From Kineosporia succinea (GTDB lineage: Bacteria; Actinomycetota; Actinomycetes; Actinomycetales; Kineosporiaceae): a stretch of 64,000 nt of DNA. Shown here one piece after another: positions 7,376 to 16,029 of the stretch. Under the pieces are notes generated by a model. It was not told where the DNA came from. It did no database searches and worked only from the letters and a program-made list of their open reading frames with translations. The first letter of the stretch is position 1. Every line of letters begins with the position of its first letter. The stretch lies in assembly GCF_030811555.1 (NCBI RefSeq), contig NZ_JAUSQZ010000001.1, forward strand, positions 62,001 to 126,000, read 5' to 3'. A program made the position numbers and the translations under genes.

Positions 7376-10042
7376 TTACGCCGATCGCTCGGCGACGACG
7401 GCCTGGATGCGCGCGAGCGCCTCACCGATCTTGGACGCGTCGGTGCCACCACCCTGGGCCACGTCGTCCTTGCCGCCGCCACCGCCGCCGAGCACCTTGG
7501 CGGCCTCGCGCACCAGCTCGCCGGCCTTGACGCCACGGGCGCGGGCCTCCTCGTTGGTCGCGATGACGACCACCGGGCGGTCCTTGGCGACCGCGGCGAC
7601 CGCGACCACCCCGGCCCGGCTGTTCGCGATCCGGCCACGCACGTCGAGCGCGAGCGCCCGGGCGTCGGCCGGGTCGACCGGACCCGCGTCGTGCGTGACC
7701 ACGGCGACGCCGTTGACGTCGGCCGCGCTGTCGACCAGCGAACCGGCCGCGTTGAGAAGCGCCTGGCGACGGCCCTTCTCGAGCTCCTTCTCGGCCTCGC
7801 GCAGGCGGGCGACGAGCGAGCTGACCCGCTCCGGCAGCTCCTCCGGGCGCACCTTGAGCGCCTCGGTGAGCTGGCTGACCAGGGCCCGCTCGCGGCCCAG
7901 GAAGCGCAGGGCGTCCAGGCCGACGTAGGCCTCGACCCGGCGGGTGCCGGAACCGATCGACGACTCGCCGATCAGCGTGATCGCCCCGATCTGCGAGCTG
8001 TGCTCGACGTGCGTGCCACCGCACAGCTCCCGCGACCAGGCGCCGCCCATCTCGACGACGCGGACCTCCTCGTCGTAGGTCTCGCCGAACAGCGCCAGCG
8101 CGCCGAGCTCACGGGCCTTGGAGATCGGCATGTAGGTCGCCGACACCGGGTAGTCGTAGCGCAGGGCCAGGTTCGCGACCTGCTCCAGCTCCTCCTTCAC
8201 CGCGGACTCCAGGGCGGAGGTCCAGGCGAAGTCGAGCCGCAGGTAGCCGGGCCGGTTGTAGGAACCGCTCTGCAGCGCCGTCGGGCCGAGCACCTGGCGC
8301 AGCGCCGCGTGCACCACGTGGGTGCCGGAGTGCGCCTGGCAGGCGGACAGCCGCCATTCCCGGTCGACGCTCGCGAAAACGTCCGAGCCGGAACGGATCG
8401 TGCCCTCGGTGACCTCGACCGTGTGCACGATCAGGCCCTTGACCGGGCGCTGCACGTCGAGCACCCGCAGGCGCGCGCCGTCGGCGGTGATCTCGCCCTC
8501 GTCGGCGATCTGGCCACCGGACTCGGCGTAGAACGGGGTGCGCTCCAGCACGATCTGGATGGTCTGGCCCTTGTCGGCCGCCTCCACGCGCTGACCGTCG
8601 ACGACCAGGCCACGCACGGTGGAGTCGGTCGACAGCTCGCGGTAGCCGGTGAACTCGGTGATGCCGGGCTCGCGCAGCTCGCGGTAGACCGAGGTGTCGG
8701 CGTGGCCGACCTTCTTCGCCTTCGCGTCGGCCTTCGCGCGGTTGCGCTGCTCGGCCATCAGCCGGCGGAACCCGTCGTGGTCGACGGTCAGGCCCTGCTC
8801 GCCCGCCATCTCCAGGGTCAGGTCGATCGGGAAGCCGTAGGTGTCGTGCAGCTGGAACGCGCGCTCACCGGACAGCGTGCTCTCGCCCGCCTGCTTGGCG
8901 CTGGCCACCGCCGTGTCGAGGATCGTCGTGCCCGAGCTGAGCGTGCGGGTGAACGCCTGCTCCTCGGCCTGCGCGATCTGGCTGATGCGCGCGAAGTTCT
9001 CCTCGAGCTCCGGGTACGACTGCGCCATCCGGTTCTTCGACACGGTGAGCAGGTCGACGAGCGAGGAGTCCTGCACGCCGAGCAGCCGCACCGAGCGGGT
9101 CACGCGGCGCAGCAGACGGCGCAGCACGTAGCCGCGCGCCTCGTTGGACGGGGTCACGCCGTCGCCGATGAGCATCAGGCCGGAGCGCACGTGGTCGGCG
9201 ATGACGCGCATGCGCACGTCGTCCTGGTGGTTCGCGCCGTAGCGCTTGCCGGTGATCTCCTCGACGCGGGAGATGACGGGGTAGACCTCGTCGATCTCGT
9301 AGAGGTTGTCGACACCCTGCAGCAGGCTGGCCATGCGCTCGAGGCCCATGCCGGTGTCGATGTTCTTCGACGGAAGCGGGGCCTCGACGTCGAAGTCGAT
9401 CTTGGTGCGGACCTCGCTCAGCATCTCCTGCATGAAGACGAGGTTCCAGATCTCGAGGTAGCGGTCCTCGTCGGCCTCCGGACCACCCTCGCGCCCGTAC
9501 TGCGGGCCGCGGTCGAAGTAGATCTCGCTGCAGGGACCGCCCGGGCCGGGAACGCCCATGTGCCAGTAGTTGTCGGCCAGACCACGCTGCACGATGCGCT
9601 CGTCGGGCAGTTCCGCGATGCGCTTCCAGAGCTGCCGCGACTCCTCGTCGCCCTGCAGCACGGTGACCCAGAGGCGGGACTCGTCGAGCCCGTAGCCGCC
9701 GTCTTCCTGGGGCCGGGTGATCAGCTCCCAGGCCAGCTCGATCGCCTTCTCCTTGAAGTAGTCACCGAAGGAGAAGTTGCCGTTCATCTGGAAGAACGTG
9801 CCGTGGCGGCTGGTCTTGCCGACCTCGTCGATGTCGAGGGTACGGATGCACTTCTGCACACTGGTGGCGCGCTCGAACGGCGGCGTCTCCTGACCCAGCA
9901 TGTAGGGCTTGAACGGGACCATGCCGGCGTTGACGAACAGCAGGGTGGGGTCGTCGTACAGCAGCGGAGCACTCGGCACGACCGTGTGCCCACGAGTCGA
10001 GAAGTACCGCAGCCAGCGGCGGCGGATCTCTGCCGTCTCCAT
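7376..10042 (-). CDS. alaS: alanyl-tRNA synthetase
   Basis: Charges tRNA-Ala and edits mischarged Ser and Gly. At 888 residues it is full length: class II catalytic core at the N-terminus (TLLFVNAGMVPFKPYMLG, RTLDIDEVGKTSRHGTFFQM), then the editing domain with zinc ligands HSGTHVVHAAL and CGGTHVEHSSQIG, and the C-terminal DHHA1 oligomerisation region with the glycine-rich KVLGGGGGGKDDVAQGGG. The ATG at 10042 was chosen for METAEIRRRWL with a GAAAGG site 8 nt upstream. It heads the alaS-ruvX-mltG-aroE run and is insulated from the genes before it by a hairpin at 10087-10119. Confidence 0.97.
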   Translation of the reverse strand: METAEIRRRWLRYFSTRGHTVVPSAPLLYDDPTLLFVNAGMVPFKPYMLGQETPPFERATSVQKCIRTLDIDEVGKTSRHGTFFQMNGNFSFGDYFKEKAIELAWELITRPQEDGGYGLDESRLWVTVLQGDEESRQLWKRIAELPDERIVQRGLADNYWHMGVPGPGGPCSEIYFDRGPQYGREGGPEADEDRYLEIWNLVFMQEMLSEVRTKIDFDVEAPLPSKNIDTGMGLERMASLLQGVDNLYEIDEVYPVISRVEEITGKRYGANHQDDVRMRVIADHVRSGLMLIGDGVTPSNEARGYVLRRLLRRVTRSVRLLGVQDSSLVDLLTVSKNRMAQSYPELEENFARISQIAQAEEQAFTRTLSSGTTILDTAVASAKQAGESTLSGERAFQLHDTYGFPIDLTLEMAGEQGLTVDHDGFRRLMAEQRNRAKADAKAKKVGHADTSVYRELREPGITEFTGYRELSTDSTVRGLVVDGQRVEAADKGQTIQIVLERTPFYAESGGQIADEGEITADGARLRVLDVQRPVKGLIVHTVEVTEGTIRSGSDVFASVDREWRLSACQAHSGTHVVHAALRQVLGPTALQSGSYNRPGYLRLDFAWTSALESAVKEELEQVANLALRYDYPVSATYMPISKARELGALALFGETYDEEVRVVEMGGAWSRELCGGTHVEHSSQIGAITLIGESSIGSGTRRVEAYVGLDALRFLGRERALVSQLTEALKVRPEELPERVSSLVARLREAEKELEKGRRQALLNAAGSLVDSAADVNGVAVVTHDAGPVDPADARALALDVRGRIANSRAGVVAVAAVAKDRPVVVIATNEEARARGVKAGELVREAAKVLGGGGGGKDDVAQGGGTDASKIGEALARIQAVVAERSA

Positions 10043-10086
10043 GGATCTGACCTTTCGCGTCACAGGTGTTTGTCGGTTACAGCCGT

Positions 10087-10119
10087 CCGTCCACCGTGCC
10101 TCAGGGGCACGGTGGACGG
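10087..10119 (-). terminator. hairpin upstream of alaS
   Basis: A perfect 14-bp stem (CCGTCCACCGTGCC with its complement) and a 5-nt loop lie 20 nt after the stop of the gene at 10139. It most likely ends that transcript and separates it from alaS; an alaS leader attenuator is a less likely reading, as there is no T-box-like sequence. Confidence 0.7.
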
Positions 10120-10138
10120 CCAGGCATTTACCGTGGGA

Positions 10139-10444
10139 TCAGTAGTAGCGGGTGTCCCTGGAGGGGTCCTCGTAGGCGCCCGGTCCGGTGGGGTCCTGCA
10201 TCAGCGATTGTGCGGTCTGCGGGTCCATCGTCCCGGCGTCGACACCCAGTGCGACCCGCAACTCCTGCTCCCGTTCGGCCATTCCCTCTCGGATCACCGC
10301 GGCCATCTCGCGCAGGCCGTCACCGACCGAGGCGAGCGAGTTGCTCATCCCGGCCGGTGTGTACTGCTCGACGGTCTTGGAGAACTTGCGGACGACGTAC
10401 ACGCCCGCTCCCGCTCCGACCGCGATCCAGAAGAGCCTCGCCAT
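10139..10444 (-). CDS. DUF6167-like small membrane protein
   Basis: 101-residue protein of unknown function. The N-terminus is a hydrophobic, Gly-rich segment (MARLFWIAVGAGAGVYVV) that is probably one membrane helix, followed by a basic patch and an amphipathic region with charged residues (GLREMAAVIREGMAEREQEL). In many actinobacteria a protein of this type lies between the DUF948 gene and alaS, as here, 7 nt after the DUF948 stop, so the two are co-transcribed. The C-terminal tail (DPSRDTRYY) is polar. The family name is from memory of this conserved neighbourhood. Confidence 0.75.
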   Translation of the reverse strand: MARLFWIAVGAGAGVYVVRKFSKTVEQYTPAGMSNSLASVGDGLREMAAVIREGMAEREQELRVALGVDAGTMDPQTAQSLMQDPTGPGAYEDPSRDTRYY

Positions 10445-10451
10445 TACCGCG

Positions 10452-10811
10452 TCACCTCTTCCGCGACTTGCGTCCGCTGATCGCCTGGCGCACGCCGTAG
10501 CTGAACGCCGCGACCTTGACCACCGGCGACCCGAGAGTGGCGGCGAAGAGAGCCGTCAGCGCCGAGACGTTGGTCGACACCTGGGCCACGTTGTTCGTGA
10601 TGGTGTCGACCTTGCCGAGCTGTGCGTTGGTCGACGCCACCGTGGTGGTGACCTCCGACAGCAGAGGGAGGGCACCGTCCGAGAGGCCACGCACGGTGAC
10701 CCGGGCCTCGTCCAGCACCTTTCCCAGCTTGATCAGGGGGTACGCGAGCGCGCCGACGAGGAGGACGAAGGCTACGGCCGCGATGAGCCCGGCGATACCG
10801 CCCACCGACAT
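10452..10811 (-). CDS. DUF948 membrane protein
   Basis: 119-residue single-pass protein. The N-terminal helix (GLIAAVAFVLLVGALAYPLI) is followed by a long amphipathic stretch with regular hydrophobics (KLGKVLDEARVTVRGLSDG ... STNAQLGKVDTITNNVAQV) typical of the DUF948 family, which has weak methyl-accepting-chemotaxis-like coiled coils. The tail is strongly basic (AISGRKSRKR). The ATG at 10811 has AAAGGGAAC 6 nt upstream; a start 15 nt earlier is possible. Function unknown; it is found next to alaS across actinobacteria. Confidence 0.82.
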   Translation of the reverse strand: MSVGGIAGLIAAVAFVLLVGALAYPLIKLGKVLDEARVTVRGLSDGALPLLSEVTTTVASTNAQLGKVDTITNNVAQVSTNVSALTALFAATLGSPVVKVAAFSYGVRQAISGRKSRKR

Positions 10812-10962
10812 GATGTTCCCTTTCATCGCGCGCTGCGGTTGACGAGTCCCGGCCGGTCAAGACACCGGAAACCGGTGACATCCCTGCCGGAACGGGGTTG
10901 ACCCTATCGCGGACCGGAGGTATCGCCGTGCGGAGTAGGGCTCTCGCCGTTCCCGGGCGCCG

Positions 10963-12375
10963 TCAGCGGCGTTTGAGGCCGCCCCGCAGCACGGCGCGCA
11001 GGCGGGACAGGCGCTCGGCCATGCCGCGCTCGGCGCCGCGGTCGGTGGGCACGTAGTACTCGCGCCCGGCCAGGTCGTCGGGCAGGTACTGCTGCGAGAC
11101 CACGCCGTGCGGGTGGTCGTGGGCGTACTTGTAACCCCGCCCGTGGCCGAGCTTCTTGGCCCCGGTGTAGTGCGCGTCGCGCAGGTCGGCGGGCACCGGC
11201 CCGCCCAGGCCGGCCCGCACGTCCTGCATCGCCGCGTTCAGGGCCATGTACGAGGCGTTCGACTTCGGCGCCATGGCCAGGTGGACGGTGGCCTGGGCCA
11301 GGATGATCCGGCCCTCCGGCATGCCGATCATCTGCACCGCCTGGGCCGCCGCGACCGCCACCTGCAGGGCGGTCGGGTCGGCCATCGCGATCTCCTCGGA
11401 GGCCGCGATCATCAGCCGCCGGGCGATGAACTTGGGGTCCTCCCCCGCCTCCACCATGCGCGCCAGGTAGTGCAGGGCCGCGTCGACGTCCGACCCGCGG
11501 ATGCTCTTGATCAGGGCGCTGGTGATGTCGTAGTGCTGGTCACCCTCGCGGTCGTAGCGCACCATCGCCTTGTCGACGGCCTGCTCGACGTCCTCGCTGG
11601 TGATCTCCGTCTGGTCCTTGCTGAGGGCGCTGCCGGCGGCGGCCTCGAGGCTGGTCAGGGCCCTCCGGGCGTCACCGGCGCTCAGGCGCACCAGGTCCTG
11701 GGTCGCCCCGTCGGTGAGCGTCACCGTGCCGTTCAGGCCCCGCTCGTCCGCGACCGCACGCTGCAGCAGTCTCGCGATGTCCTCGTCGTCGAGCTGGCGC
11801 AGCGTCAGCAGCAGCGAGCGCGACAGCAACGGCGAGATGACGCTGAACGAGGGGTTCTCGGTGGTCGCCGCCACCAGGATCACCCAGCGGTTCTCCACGC
11901 CGGGCAGCAGGCCGTCCTGCTGGGACTTGGTGAAGCGGTGGATCTCGTCGAGGAACAGCACGGTGCGGGTCTCGGACTTGTCCCGCAGCTCACGCGCCTC
12001 CTCCATCACCCGGCGCACGTCCTTGACCCCGGCGGTGACCGCCGAGAGCTCGACGAACCGGCGTCCGCCGGTGTTAGAGACGACGTGGGCGAGTGTCGTC
12101 TTCCCGGCTCCCGGGGGGCCCCAGAGAATGACGGACGCGGGTCCGGCCAGTCCGTCGGCCCCCTCGGCGAGGCGGCGCAGCGGGGACCCCGGGCCGAGCA
12201 GGTGCTCCTGACCGACGAGTTCGTCGAGGGCGCGCGGGCGCATCCGCACCGCGAGGGGTGGGCGGTCACCACTGCCGGCGTGCCCGAGACTGCCCGGGCG
12301 TACGGGGTTCAGGGCGGACGGGGGGCCCACGGTGTCGTTGTCGGAGTCGTTGTCGTCGGAGAACAGGTCGGCCAT
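10963..12375 (-). CDS. rarA: RarA/MgsA replication-associated recombination ATPase
   Basis: AAA+ clamp-loader-like ATPase acting at stalled replication forks. The 470-residue product has a 40-residue acidic/Pro-rich N-terminal extension, then [18 protein letters not shown], Walker [13 protein letters not shown], Walker [11 protein letters not shown], sensor 1 AATTENPSF, sensor 2 [11 protein letters not shown], and the C-terminal tetramerisation region ([56 protein letters not shown]). No gene lies between it and the DUF948 gene downstream (152-nt gap). Family identification is secure from the continuous motif set. Confidence 0.95.
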   Translation of the reverse strand: MADLFSDDNDSDNDTVGPPSALNPVRPGSLGHAGSGDRPPLAVRMRPRALDELVGQEHLLGPGSPLRRLAEGADGLAGPASVILWGPPGAGKTTLAHVVSNTGGRRFVELSAVTAGVKDVRRVMEEARELRDKSETRTVLFLDEIHRFTKSQQDGLLPGVENRWVILVAATTENPSFSVISPLLSRSLLLTLRQLDDEDIARLLQRAVADERGLNGTVTLTDGATQDLVRLSAGDARRALTSLEAAAGSALSKDQTEITSEDVEQAVDKAMVRYDREGDQHYDITSALIKSIRGSDVDAALHYLARMVEAGEDPKFIARRLMIAASEEIAMADPTALQVAVAAAQAVQMIGMPEGRIILAQATVHLAMAPKSNASYMALNAAMQDVRAGLGGPVPADLRDAHYTGAKKLGHGRGYKYAHDHPHGVVSQQYLPDDLAGREYYVPTDRGAERGMAERLSRLRAVLRGGLKRR

Positions 12376-12445
12376 CAGGACTGCAGATTATCCGGCGCCG
12401 GGTGATGCTCCGCGCCCAGTCGGCCGGTGCGGGGCGGAACGGACC

Positions 12446-12673
12446 TCAGGCCGCGCCGTTGGCGCCGTCGTTGCTGTCGTTGCCGTTGCTGTCGTTGCTG
12501 TCGGGCTTGCCTGTTCTGCCGAACACCAGCTCGGCCCCCATGAACGCGGCCACCGCGACGAGACCGATCACCAGCCCGGGCACGATCCCGTTGCCGAGCA
12601 GCAGGTTCACGCCGACGACGATCACGAAGAAGACGACCGCGGGGATCGCCAGCCTCAGCAGCCGAGCGCTCAC
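12446..12673 (-). CDS. small two-helix membrane protein, unknown function
   Basis: 75-residue protein with two predicted membrane helices (IPAVVFFVIVVGVNLLLG and VPGLVIGLVAVAAFMGAELV) and a polar Asn/Asp/Ser-rich tail (SNDSNGNDSNDGANGAA), itself encoded by a small DNA repeat of GTCGTTGCTGTC type. I do not recognise a family. It sits 70 nt upstream of rarA in the same direction and is the first of three successive small membrane proteins between rarA and aspS. Confidence 0.7.
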   Translation of the reverse strand: MSARLLRLAIPAVVFFVIVVGVNLLLGNGIVPGLVIGLVAVAAFMGAELVFGRTGKPDSNDSNGNDSNDGANGAA

Positions 12674-12857
12674 GATCTCGGCCCGGCGGGGTCAGAGTTG
12701 CTCACGTGTCCCATGGCGCCATTTTAGAGGCCCGTTCCGGGGACAGATCAGGTACGGACGCGGTGCGCACCTCGGTCACCCCGCTCACCGTCCGCGCGGG
12801 TTGCGTCACGACGGACGCCGCCGCCGGTTTCGCCCTGTCGGCCCGTCGCTCTCGTCG

Positions 12858-13110
12858 GCCAGGCAGTCGCGTCGGCCGGGCACTCACTTCAGCCACTCGC
12901 TCACGCCGGTCAGGCACTTCGCTTCGGCCAGACACTCGCGCCGTCAGTCACTCGCGTCGGCCAGTCACTCACGCCGGTCAGGCACTTCGCTTCGGCCAGA
13001 CACCCACGCCGTCAGTCACTCGCGCCGGCCGGGCGCTCACTTCGGCCAGGCACCCACGCCGTCAGGCACACGCGCCGGCCAGGCATACGCGTCGGTCAGT
13101 CACCGCCACC
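12858..13110. repeat. degenerate 15-18 bp minisatellite with a 68-bp higher-order repeat
   Basis: About fourteen imperfect units of the form YCGGYCAGKCACTCGCG run through the spacer. A larger block beginning TCACGCCGGTCAGGCACTTC occurs at 12901 and again at 12969, a 68-bp period. The array reaches into the stop codon of the gene at 13096 (the TCA of GTCAGTCAC). A reading frame exists on the + strand but encodes only Arg/Ser/Thr repeats and is rejected as a gene. With 12674-12857 it fills a 422-nt spacer in which I see no other gene. Confidence 0.8.
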
Positions 13111-13371
13111 GCCGCCGTCACCACCACCGCTGTCGCCGCCGTCGCCCCAGCCACCGGAGTCCCCGGAATTGCCGTAGTCACCGCCACCGCCACCGTCCGC
13201 ATAGCCCGGACGCCGCCGCCGCGAAGGTGCCAGCAACAGAGCCAGGAACATCACGGCCAGACCGACGGCCGCTCCCACCACCGGATTCGCGGTTAGGCTG
13301 AGTGCCACCACCCCGGCGATCATCCCGAGGATCAGGGCCCTGCGCTTACGACCCCGTCGTCTGCGTGCCAT
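13096..13371 (-). CDS. small membrane protein with Gly/Asp-rich tail
   Basis: 91-residue protein: basic start MARRRRGRKRRAL, two hydrophobic segments (LGMIAGVVALSLTANPVVG and AAVGLAVMFLALLLAP), a second basic patch SRRRRPGYAD, then about 35 residues of almost only Gly, Asp and Ser (DGGGGGDYGNSGDSGG...). No family recognised; the layout resembles small hairpin-inserted membrane proteins. The stop codon falls inside the edge of the 12858-13110 repeat array, so the C-terminus may vary between strains. Confidence 0.65.
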   Translation of the reverse strand: MARRRRGRKRRALILGMIAGVVALSLTANPVVGAAVGLAVMFLALLLAPSRRRRPGYADGGGGGDYGNSGDSGGWGDGGDSGGGDGGGGGD

Positions 13372-13471
13372 CGTCCGCCCCTCCCGTGCCGTCCGTGTCG
13401 TTCAGGCGCTGCGAGACCGTTCAGGCCCTGCGAGACCGTTCGGATCCTGCGGGCCGTTCAGGTCGGATCGC

Positions 13472-13777
13472 TCAGAACCGGCTGCCGGCCTCGTCGGCGG
13501 GCTGATTCATCGACGACATGGCCACGAAGACCATCGACACCAGCAGACCCACGCCCAGCGCACCGAGGGCGCTGCTGCCCAGCAGGAAGCAGATCCCCGC
13601 CGCCGGAAGACCCAGGAGCCGGGTGCCGGGCGCCGCGCCGGAAGCCGGGCCGGAAGCAGCCCGGGAGGTCGCGCCGGGTCGTGCTTCCGGCCGAACCCCC
13701 GACCGGGAGCCGGACAGGGCCGCACGCGTCGTGCGGGGGCGGGCGCTGGTGCTGGTGCCGCGTCGTGCGTTGGCCAT
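13472..13777 (-). CDS. tail-anchored-like small membrane protein
   Basis: 101-residue protein with a polar, Arg/Ser/Ala/Gly-rich N-terminal half (MANARRGTSTSARPRTTRA...) and a long C-terminal hydrophobic segment (LLGLPAAGICFLLGSSALG and ALGVGLLVSMVFVAMSS) that could form two helices. The ATG at 13777 has GAGAGGAG 6 nt upstream. No family recognised. It lies between aspS and the 13096 gene, in the same direction, past the aspS terminator, so it has its own promoter or is read from weak read-through. Confidence 0.65.
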   Translation of the reverse strand: MANARRGTSTSARPRTTRAALSGSRSGVRPEARPGATSRAASGPASGAAPGTRLLGLPAAGICFLLGSSALGALGVGLLVSMVFVAMSSMNQPADEAGSRF

Positions 13778-13913
13778 CCCTGGCTCCTCTCGATCCTCCG
13801 GCCGGTGGGCCGGACCGCCGGCATTCCGTTGCCGACGTAGATAGAGATGCTGGCGGACTCCGGAATGTTCGGCATTTCGGCGACAAATTTCCGAATCTTT
13901 TCGGGGCAAAACG

Positions 13914-13946
13914 ACGAACCCCCGGCCGCAGCGGCCGGGGGTTCGT
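13914..13946 (-). terminator. intrinsic terminator of aspS
   Basis: A perfect 14-bp stem (ACGAACCCCCGGCC with its complement) and a 5-nt loop are followed on the transcribed strand by CGTTTTG, a short U-run. It lies 26 nt after the aspS stop, the best-formed Rho-independent terminator in the window. Confidence 0.85.
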
Positions 13947-13972
13947 GGTGCGAAGAGCGGTGCGAAGGTCGA

Positions 13973-15781
13973 TCAGCCCTGCTGGGCCTCGGCCTTCTCG
14001 CCCTTCTCGGCGTCGGTCTTGGGCTTCGGCGGCACGTAGTCCACACCGGCCTCCTTGCGCTGAGCCGGGGTGATCGGGGCCGGCGCGGCCGTCAGCGGGT
14101 CGTAACCGCCGCCGCTCTTCGGGAACGCGATGACCTCACGCAGCGAGTCGGCACCCGACAGCAGCATGACGATGCGGTCCCACCCGAAGGCGATGCCGCC
14201 GTGCGGCGGTGCGCCGAACTTGAAGGCGTCGAGCAGGAAGCCGAACTTCTCCTGGGCGTCGTCGTCGCTGAGGCCCATCATGGTGAAGACGCGCTCCTGC
14301 ACGGCCCGCTGGTGGATACGGATCGACCCACCACCGATCTCGTTGCCGTTGCAGACGATGTCGTAGGCGTAGGCCAGGGCGTTGCCCGGGTCGGACTCGA
14401 ACTTGTCGATCCACTCCGGCTTCGGCGAGGTGAAGGCGTGGTGCACCGCCGTCCACGCACCCGAGCCGACCGCCACGTCACCACTGGCGACGGCCGCGGA
14501 AGCGGGCTCGAACAGCGGGGCGTCGACGATCCAGACGAACTCCCAGCGGCTCTCGTCGATCAGGCCGCAGCGCTTGCCGATCTCCAGACGGGCGGCGCCG
14601 AGCAGGGCCCGGGCCTCGGAGGTGACGCCGGCGCCGAAGAAGACGCAGTCACCCGGCTTCGCGCCGACGGCCTCGGCCAGGCCGGCGCGCTCGGCCTCGG
14701 AGATGTTCTTGGCGACGGGACCGGAGAGCTCGCCGTCTTCACCGATCAGCACGTAGGCCAGGCCGCGGGCGCCCCGCTGCTTGGCCCACTCCTGCCAGGC
14801 GTCGAGCTGACGGCGCGGCTGGGAGCCACCGCCGGGCATGACCACCGCACCGACGTACTCGTTCTGGAACACCCGGAACGGCGTGGCCGCGAAGTACTTC
14901 GTCATGTCGACGAGCTCGTTGCCGAAGCGCAGGTCGGGCTTGTCGGAGCCGTACTTCGCCATCGCGTCGGCGTAGGTCATGCGCGGGATCGGCGTGGTGA
15001 TCTCGTGGCCGATGAGCTTCCACAGCGCCTTGACGATGGACTCGCCGATCTCGATCACGTCGTCCTGCTCGACGAACGACATCTCGATGTCGAGCTGGGT
15101 GAACTCCGGCTGACGGTCGGCCCGGAAGTCCTCGTCGCGGTAGCAGCGGGCGATCTGGAAGTAGCGCTCCATGCCGCCGACCATGAGCAGCTGCTTGAAC
15201 AGCTGCGGGCTCTGCGGAAGGGCGTACCAGGAGCCGGGCTTCAGGCGCGCGGGCACCACGAAGTCACGGGCGCCCTCGGGCGTGGACCGGGTGAGGGTCG
15301 GCGTCTCGATCTCGACGAAGTCACGGTCGAGCAGCACGTTGCGCGCGGCCTGGTTGACCTTGCTGCGCAGCCGGATGGCCGCGGCCGGGCCGCTGCGGCG
15401 CAGGTCGAGGTAGCGGTACTTGAGCCGCGTCTCCTCGCCGACCTCGATGTGGTCGTCGAGCTGGAACGGCAGCGGGGCGGACTCGTTGAGCACCTCCACC
15501 TCACTCGCGATGACCTCGATCGCGCCGGTGGCGAGGGCGGGGTTCTCGTTGCCCTCGGGACGCGGCGAGACCTCGCCGGTGATGCGGAGGCAGTACTCGG
15601 AGCGCAGGCCGTGGGCCACCTGCTCGTCGCGCACGACCACCTGGGCGACGCCGGAGGCATCGCGCAGGTCGACGAACGCCACCCCGCCGTGATCCCGGCG
15701 GGAGGCGACCCATCCGGTGAGGATGACGGTTTCGCCGACGTGACCGGGTCGCAGGGACCCGGCCTGATGGGTGCGCAGCAC
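13973..15781 (-). CDS. aspS: aspartyl-tRNA synthetase
   Basis: Class IIb synthetase charging tRNA-Asp (and possibly tRNA-Asn if non-discriminating; this cannot be decided here). The 602-residue product has the N-terminal OB anticodon-binding fold ([23 protein letters not shown]), motif 2 region [20 protein letters not shown], the bacterial GAD insertion, and C-terminal motif 3 [20 protein letters not shown]. The GTG start at 15781 has GAGAGG 7 nt upstream. It ends in a charged low-complexity tail ([18 protein letters not shown]) and is followed by a terminator. It diverges from the SOS-controlled gene at 16030. Confidence 0.96.
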   Translation of the reverse strand: MLRTHQAGSLRPGHVGETVILTGWVASRRDHGGVAFVDLRDASGVAQVVVRDEQVAHGLRSEYCLRITGEVSPRPEGNENPALATGAIEVIASEVEVLNESAPLPFQLDDHIEVGEETRLKYRYLDLRRSGPAAAIRLRSKVNQAARNVLLDRDFVEIETPTLTRSTPEGARDFVVPARLKPGSWYALPQSPQLFKQLLMVGGMERYFQIARCYRDEDFRADRQPEFTQLDIEMSFVEQDDVIEIGESIVKALWKLIGHEITTPIPRMTYADAMAKYGSDKPDLRFGNELVDMTKYFAATPFRVFQNEYVGAVVMPGGGSQPRRQLDAWQEWAKQRGARGLAYVLIGEDGELSGPVAKNISEAERAGLAEAVGAKPGDCVFFGAGVTSEARALLGAARLEIGKRCGLIDESRWEFVWIVDAPLFEPASAAVASGDVAVGSGAWTAVHHAFTSPKPEWIDKFESDPGNALAYAYDIVCNGNEIGGGSIRIHQRAVQERVFTMMGLSDDDAQEKFGFLLDAFKFGAPPHGGIAFGWDRIVMLLSGADSLREVIAFPKSGGGYDPLTAAPAPITPAQRKEAGVDYVPPKPKTDAEKGEKAEAQQG

Positions 15782-16004
15782 GGTGTGGCCTCTCGAAGTC
15801 TTTGTCTCATGGCTGACGGGACGCAGGCGATTCTACGGACGTGCACCGACAGGTTCACGCGGGTTCTTCCGTGCGTCGCGGGCCGGTGTCCGCGGGACCC
15901 TCTCGGGTCGCGGCGTCCGGCGTCCCAGGTGACACTCCGTGGTGGCAACGCAAAGGTCCCGCCGCGGCGTCCACACCCGAGACCCGCAGGTGCTTGCACT
16001 GTGT

Positions 16005-16020
16005 TCGAACACGTGTTCGA
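16005..16020. promoter_or_regulatory. perfect LexA-type SOS box
   Basis: TCGAACACGTGTTCGA is a perfect 16-bp palindrome that matches the actinobacterial/Gram-positive LexA operator form TCGAAC-N4-GTTCGA. It ends one base before an ATG (16021) and 9 nt before the preferred start of the radical SAM gene at 16030; TTGCAC upstream at 15994-15999 could be a -35 element. LexA bound here would cover the promoter or start region. Confidence 0.85.
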
Positions 16021-16029
16021 ATGAAGCTC

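Noticed and set aside
7244-10480. Long + strand reading frame opposite alaS
   Set aside because: It is the antisense shadow of alaS in a GC-rich genome; no family motifs and no ribosome site.
12706-13296. Arg/Ser/Thr-rich + strand protein
   Set aside because: Codes only for the degenerate DNA repeat and runs antisense to a supported small membrane gene.
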